A DNA stretch of 8,314 bases. It comes from Acidobacteriota bacterium. Its GTDB lineage: Bacteria; Acidobacteriota; Polarisedimenticolia; Gp22-AA2. The DNA lies in contig JAPUIN010000343.1 of assembly GCA_027297005.1 (NCBI GenBank), positions 1 to 8,314 of the forward strand. Reading direction: 5' to 3'. Below are positions 6,481 through 8,314 of this stretch, piece by piece (positions within the stretch are counted from its first letter, which is position 1; each line of letters begins with the position of its first letter). The notes under the pieces were generated by a model. The model was not told the origin of the DNA. It worked only from the letters and a program-made list of their open reading frames with translations, and ran no database searches. Position numbers and translations under genes: made by a program.

Positions 6481-6960
6481 TCACAGGAAGTACGCCGCGA
6501 TGAAGATGCCGATCATGGTGAAGACGAGGGCCACCTTGCCGGCCAGGCCGAACACCATCCCGAGCCACGTCCCGAGGCCGACCTTGCCGGCCTGCAGCCA
6601 TTCGCGCCGCTCGATGAATTCGCCGATCGCCGCCCCGAGAAACGGGCCGAGGACGATCCCGGGTAGGCCGAAGAAGAGGCCGACCAGCGTGCCGAGCATC
6701 GCCCCGATGATCGCGCTCCGGCTCGCGCCGACCCGCTTCGCCCCCAGGGTCGATGCCAGGAAATCGAAACCCACAGCGAGAAGCGCCAGAATCCCGAGCA
6801 CGATCAGAGTGATGGCGCCGACCTTCTCGAACTCTTCGATCCAGGCGGCGAGAACTAAGCCGGCCAGGACGAGCGGCGCCCCGGCGAGGACGGGCAGAAA
6901 TGTTCCCGCAATCCCTCCGAACACCAGGAGCACCGCCAGAACCCACAGTGCGATCTTCAT
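6481..6960 (-). CDS. DUF456 family membrane protein
   Basis: The 159-residue product is almost entirely hydrophobic and Gly/Ala/Leu-rich. It shows the DUF456 pattern: an N-terminal pair of helices (2-20 and 26-40) with GTFLPVLAGAPLVLAG, then a helix at about 47-68. The hallmark GAKRVGASRSAIIGAMLG (73-90) leads into GLFFGLPGIVLGPFLGAAIGE (94-114), and a C-terminal GKVGLGTWLGMVFGLAGKVA segment precedes a final helix. The glycine-zipper-like spacing suggests close helix packing. The family is widespread in bacteria and has no established function. The ATG at 6960 has GAGGGGGA seven bases upstream. The oxidase gene ends 27 bases before it and the EamA gene starts 34 bases after it. Confidence 0.9.
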   Translation of the reverse strand: MKIALWVLAVLLVFGGIAGTFLPVLAGAPLVLAGLVLAAWIEEFEKVGAITLIVLGILALLAVGFDFLASTLGAKRVGASRSAIIGAMLGTLVGLFFGLPGIVLGPFLGAAIGEFIERREWLQAGKVGLGTWLGMVFGLAGKVALVFTMIGIFIAAYFL

Positions 6961-6987
6961 CGGACGGTCCCCCTCACCGGGAACAGA

Positions 6988-8314
6988 TCACGCGGAGTCA
7001 CTGAACATCTCTCTGTAATGCCGGTACCAGTCGCTCTGGAAACGTTCCTCGGGATCGTACTTGCGTTTGAGGGCGAGGAACTCGGGAAACTGCGGATAGC
7101 AGGCGAGGACCTGCTCGCGCGTCGCCCAGCGATGATATGTCAGGAAGTAACTGCCGCCGTACGCGCGGGCGCGATCGATCAGGCGCCTGAAGTGTCGCGC
7201 CGTGACGGCCAGCGAATCGGCGTCGTGCGCGGTGTGCAGGTTGAAGATGACGCACGCCCACGGCTCCCGCGCCCACGCGAGGAACGACTCGTCGTCCCGC
7301 TCGATGACACGCACCGTTCCGTAGATCAGGTTGATATCGTGCTCCAGGATATCGGCCCGCACCTCTTCCATGAACCGCGCCAGTGCATCGCGCGGGACAT
7401 AAATCTCGGTGATCATCTCGGTCCCCGCTGACAGCGGGCCGATGCGCCCTCCCAGAACCCGGTGATAATCGTCGATGTACTCGGAGATCTGGTGGGTGTC
7501 GGTCCAGTAGATCTGACCGCTGGTCTTGAGGTAGTAGGAGGAGTAGCGAGCAAACGCCTCGGTGCGATCCACGTGGGCGAGCGCGATGAGGTTCAGCCAG
7601 TCGTCGGTCGCCAGGATCTTTCCCCCCTCCGTGGTCGTCGCGTCCGCGGGCGCCGGACGGTAGCAGGAGAAGACCCCTCTGCGCAGCAGGGTCCCCTCGT
7701 CCGGATCGGTCGAGAACTGGCAGTCCCCGTACAGGTAGCCTTCGGCGATCCGTTCCTTGAAGCGGCGCGCGGCATCGGCGACGTCGATCACCTCGACCAC
7801 GCGCTCCACCTTGCGCCGGGGCGCCAGCCGCAGGCGGACGCTGGCGATCACTCCGAACAGGCCGTAGCCGCCAATCGCCAGGCGGAACAGTTCGGCATTC
7901 TCGACGCGACTGCAACGAATCGCCTCGCCGCGCGCGTCGACGAGGGTGAACTCGACCACGTCCTGGACCATCGGCTTGAATCGCAGACCCCGGCCGTGGG
8001 CGTTCGCGGACAGGGCGCCCCCGATGCTGAGACGATCGGCGCCGGTCTGCTTCTGAACGATCCCCCAGGCGTGCTCCTCTCCCTGCTGCCTTTCATCGAG
8101 CTCTGCGATCAGGCGCGGCCATTGCGTCCCCGCGCCGATCTCGACTTCGCCGGATGCGGCGTCGAACCCCTGCACCCCCTGCAGGCTGTTGGCGTCGATC
8201 AGAATGGTGTCGGTGCCGAATTGCTGGCCACCCATGGCGTGCCGGCCGGCCATGATCGAGACGGCCCGGCCGTCGCGCCGGGCGCCCCGCATCAGATCCT
8301 GCAGCGCCCCGAGA
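6988..8314 (-). CDS. FAD-binding (PCMH/VAO-type) oxidoreductase, N-terminus outside window
   Basis: The frame is open to the window edge, giving 441 visible residues (numbered from the first visible codon); probably only a few dozen N-terminal residues are missing. The FAD_binding_4 domain is clear: GRHAMGGQQF (23-32), GAGTQWPRLI (60-69), QKQTGADRLSIGGALSANAH (87-106) and FRLAIGGYGLFGVI (143-156). His25 sits where alditol-oxidase-like enzymes attach FAD covalently, so a covalent flavin is likely (inference). The C-terminal half (about 170-441) ends in a block with FLTYHRWATREQVLACYPQF and RKYDPEERFQSDWYRHY, as in aldonolactone/alditol-oxidase-like proteins, but the substrate is not identifiable. 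An internal ATG at 8292 exists, but FAD-domain similarity continues upstream of it, so it is not the real start. It is the first gene seen of the minus-strand unit. Confidence 0.9.
   Translation of the reverse strand, partial: LGALQDLMRGARRDGRAVSIMAGRHAMGGQQFGTDTILIDANSLQGVQGFDAASGEVEIGAGTQWPRLIAELDERQQGEEHAWGIVQKQTGADRLSIGGALSANAHGRGLRFKPMVQDVVEFTLVDARGEAIRCSRVENAELFRLAIGGYGLFGVIASVRLRLAPRRKVERVVEVIDVADAARRFKERIAEGYLYGDCQFSTDPDEGTLLRRGVFSCYRPAPADATTTEGGKILATDDWLNLIALAHVDRTEAFARYSSYYLKTSGQIYWTDTHQISEYIDDYHRVLGGRIGPLSAGTEMITEIYVPRDALARFMEEVRADILEHDINLIYGTVRVIERDDESFLAWAREPWACVIFNLHTAHDADSLAVTARHFRRLIDRARAYGGSYFLTYHRWATREQVLACYPQFPEFLALKRKYDPEERFQSDWYRHYREMFSDSA

Noticed and set aside
6416..7018. 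200-codon + strand frame across the DUF456 gene
   Set aside because: Pro/Arg/Ser-rich shadow of the DUF456 frame, with no domain and no ribosome binding site supporting it.
6998..7915. 305-codon - strand frame inside the FAD oxidase
   Set aside because: It is an Arg/Pro-rich shifted frame of the same strand; the oxidase frame has all the FAD-domain motifs and runs through it without interruption, so no frameshift is present.
1..8314. CRISPR arrays, tRNA or rRNA genes, insertion sequences, attachment sites or retron-like elements
   Set aside because: No regularly spaced repeats, tRNA-like cloverleaf, transposase, integrase or reverse transcriptase motif was seen; nearly all of the window is filled by the listed genes.

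Overview
The window is compact, high-GC bacterial DNA with strong GC bias at third codon positions, so long spurious ORFs lie opposite the real genes. The gene content (an SLC12-type permease, a DUF418 protein, an S9 peptidase remnant and an Aas-like acyltransferase/acyl-ligase remnant) would suit Acidobacteriota or a similar environmental high-GC phylum. That assignment is a weak inference: no rRNA or marker gene is present.

Layout. On the + strand, the 3' end of an SLC13/DASS-type permease (3-215) is followed after 34 bases by a complete DUF418 membrane protein (250-1557). Everything else is on the - strand and converges on DUF418 across a 34-base gap. In order of transcription these are: an FAD-linked oxidase cut by the window edge (8314-6988), a DUF456 membrane protein (6960-6481), an EamA/DMT exporter (6446-5523), a small secreted SnoaL/NTF2-like protein, possibly a lipoprotein (5499-5002), a single-domain cupin (4992-4621), a scrambled gene remnant (4616-3998), and a 745-residue SLC12-type cation-chloride cotransporter homologue (3829-1592). 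Gaps from the oxidase to the remnant are 4-34 bases, and each start except the off-window oxidase start has a plausible Shine-Dalgarno, so this stretch reads as one co-directional transcription unit. The SLC12 gene is set apart by 168 bases holding a predicted promoter and a strong inverted repeat, so it may be transcribed on its own.

The most unusual part is 3998-4616. In about 620 bases it holds the very start of an LplT/Aas-like MFS protein, two separate pieces of an AMP-binding acyl-ligase domain, and the last 75 or so residues of an S9-family (prolyl oligopeptidase-like) peptidase. The first three pieces are joined in frame. This is best explained by several internal deletions that fused two large genes into a short chimera, or by an assembly error. 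No CRISPR array, tRNA, rRNA, insertion sequence or obvious defence system was seen. The genes share no single evident pathway; membrane transport is the main theme (SLC13, SLC12, EamA).
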